A DNA stretch of 64,000 nucleotides from contig NC_081850.1 in NCBI RefSeq assembly GCF_963259705.1, forward strand, positions 32,951,799 through 33,015,798. Direction: 5' to 3'. This stretch comes from Myotis daubentonii (Eukaryota; Chordata; Mammalia; Chiroptera; Vespertilionidae). A program made the translations under genes and the position numbers. The notes beneath the pieces were generated by a model. It was not told the origin of the DNA and did not search any database. It saw only the letters and a program-made list of their open reading frames with translations. Positions 60,380 through 64,000 of the stretch are shown here, one piece after another. The stretch's first letter is position 1; each line of letters opens with the position of its first letter.

Positions 60380-61115
60380 AAAAACATAAAACCTCTAGGG
60401 CCTAGCAGCCATTTCTGTACAAGGGCCTCTCATGCAAACTGTACTTTAGGAAGAAGTCTACACTGTACTACTGACCTCTGCACTGAACTGCCTGCTGCAT
60501 TGTTTCTGCCATTTGAGTTAGTCCTTATAAATGAGTTCCTGAAATCGTATTTCAACCAACAAGACTAAAGTTTTCCCCATCCAACTGGAGCTGTGCAGCT
60601 GCAACCAATAGAGGGCTCTATTCTGACCAGTAAGGACAGTACTTTTTGGACCAATCAAATTGTGAGGATTTGGAGTCTTCATTTGCATCAGGACAGACCA
60701 ATCAAGGACCAGGGTCTGGAACTTCTGTCTATATAAGCCAGCTCCCCTCTAGCTCTAGAAGGCACTTTCTATTTCCTCCAAATACTGAGAACTGCATTTC
60801 CCTGACTTCTCAGCAGAGAACACAGAGCAGACCAGTGGAGGCCAGAGCAGATTTGCACAGAACAGAGCAGACCAAAGCACAGCACAGCAGACTAGCACAG
60901 TGCAAAGCAGACTGGCACAAAGCAGAGCAGACCATCAAGGAGGAGCAGAGCAGAGCTGCCTAGCCAGAGAGGGGCCTGGCCCCAGAGTTGCCTCACAGTC
61001 TTGCTATATTCATAGCAGTGCTATATCACAATTAGCTGTTTTGCACTGATAAAATTTCCTTTTTCACCATACCCCAAATGGGGATTCCTGCTGGCATTGA
61101 ATTAGCACTAATCCC
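60380..61115 (+). mobile_element. ERV LTR-like promoter segment
   Basis: Three CCAAT boxes (about 60606, 60651, 60698), a TATA box TCTATATAAGCC (about 60729-60740) and downstream AGCAGAC/GCACAG-type direct repeats (60825-60945), all spaced as in a retroviral LTR. No gag-pol seen, so a solo LTR is likely. Ends not resolved. JAK2 intron 16, antisense to JAK2. Confidence 0.55.
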
Positions 61116-61287
61116 TAGTAGCATGCTTATAAGGACAAATGGACAAAGACTAGGATGTAACTATAACTTAATTTAGATTGCTAAAAATGTTAGATAAATT
61201 TTATATTAATCAAGAACATGCCAATAAAATGGTTTAAGAAAAATTAACGTGTTTATGCAACCCTCCAAGTAAAGCTTAATAAAATTA

Positions 61288-61449
<162 letters not shown>

Positions 61450-62199
61450 CTATTCGAGTAAAATATAAATACATTCAAATATCAATCCACAAATATATGA
61501 ACATTTAATATGTCTTAAGCCCCAAATGGATTTAAAAAAGAAAAAGACTATTAATTAGTAAACATTAATTTGGAGGTATGCTTTGAGATAATAAAAGGAA
61601 ATTTTATGGCAACACTGTGCTTCCTGTTTTACATTTTAAATGACACAATAATCTATGCCCAGAATAAAACAAATACATTAAAACTACCCAATGCCACTTC
61701 ACTTTTAAAGTTGAGATTTTAAGTAGTACCTATTTTTAGGTAGTAGCTGAGAGAAATACTATTTATTTTCAGCAGCAGAATATAGGTGTGCTCTGAGGGG
61801 TCTGATCCCTGGTTGGCCCTCTGGTATTCTGCTTCTCCAAAAATATTGCTTTCTTATTAGACATAATTTCTAATTGCCCACAAACACTACAACAAGGTAT
61901 ATTCTGAGTTTTCTGCTATCCATAGTTAGCACATTTCTGCATAATTTTTTGTTCAATTCTTTAAACACAAGTGACATAAACCTTAGATTGTTTGTCATCA
62001 GTTCTAAGAGATTGGTGAAATGACAAAACTATATTAAAAGTGACTTTATATAAATAAATATATGCCTACAATAATACCTTTCATAAAACAAACAGATTTT
62101 AAATACCTTAGCATCCATTCACAGACTTATTTCTTGTTCCCAGGTCAAGATCCTTTCTACATTGCTTCACTAAATAAAATACCTGATGAAGAATATACT

Positions 62200-62378
62200 G
62201 CCCTGGCTGGGTGGCTCAGTGGTTGGAGCATTGTCCCATACACCAAAAGGTTGCAGGTTCGAGCCTCAGTCGGGCATGTATGGGAGGCAGCCAATCAATG
62301 TTTTCTCTTACATCGATGTTTTTCTCTCTTTCTCTCTAAAACCAATAAAATATATCCTTGGGTGATGTTTTTTTTATA
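62200..62378 (+). mobile_element. VES SINE next to JAK2 exon 15 donor
   Basis: 10-bp duplication AGAATATACT at 62190-62199 and 62379-62388. Its tail end is at JAK2 intron position +20; the duplication covers +10 to +19. Antisense to JAK2. Confidence 0.93.
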
Positions 62379-62388
62379 GAATATACTA

Positions 62389-64000
<1,612 letters not shown>

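Overview
The window is nuclear DNA from a mammal, almost certainly a vesper bat (Vespertilionidae). The evidence is the repeat content: many tRNA-headed SINEs of the VES type, at least a dozen Helitrons of the HeliBat type (5' TC, 3' hairpin plus CTAG, inserted between A and T), several short hAT transposons with clean 8-bp target duplications, and bat-type LINE-1. This assignment rests on established knowledge that amplified Helitrons among mammals are a feature of vesper bats; no database was searched.

Two real protein genes are present, convergent, as in the human 9p24 arrangement. INSL6 (insulin-like 6, relaxin family) is complete on the + strand in two coding exons (14502-14787 and 19294-19637). 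JAK2 (Janus kinase 2) runs on the - strand from beyond the right edge to a stop at 40079. Eleven coding exons (15-25 by human numbering) are intact with GT/AG junctions and add up to residues 622-1132, so the C-terminal part of the pseudokinase domain (JH2) and the whole kinase domain (JH1) are here. A processed, broken copy of nucleoredoxin (NXN) lies at 9676-12411, upstream of INSL6.

Layout: 1-6720, nested LINE-1, VES and hAT elements; 6979-9282, an ORF1-only LINE; 9676-12411, NXN retropseudogene; 12412-19681, INSL6 with a GC-rich promoter that carries a 41-bp duplication; 19682-37098, intergenic DNA with LINEs, Helitrons, hATs and a second ORF1-only LINE whose ORF1 is open; about 38566-40078, putative JAK2 3' UTR; 40079-64000, JAK2 exons and introns, with Helitron chains and two large Helitron-borne minisatellites in intron 22.

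The most interesting signals are: Helitron copies carrying paired, inverted CTCF-like cores with the same 16-bp spacing; YY1-type motifs at Helitron 5' ends; minisatellites grown inside Helitrons; replicating ORF1-only LINEs; a full relaxin-type receptor motif in the INSL6 B chain; and a SINE only about 20 bases from the JAK2 exon 15 splice donor. Functions for these are inferred, not shown.
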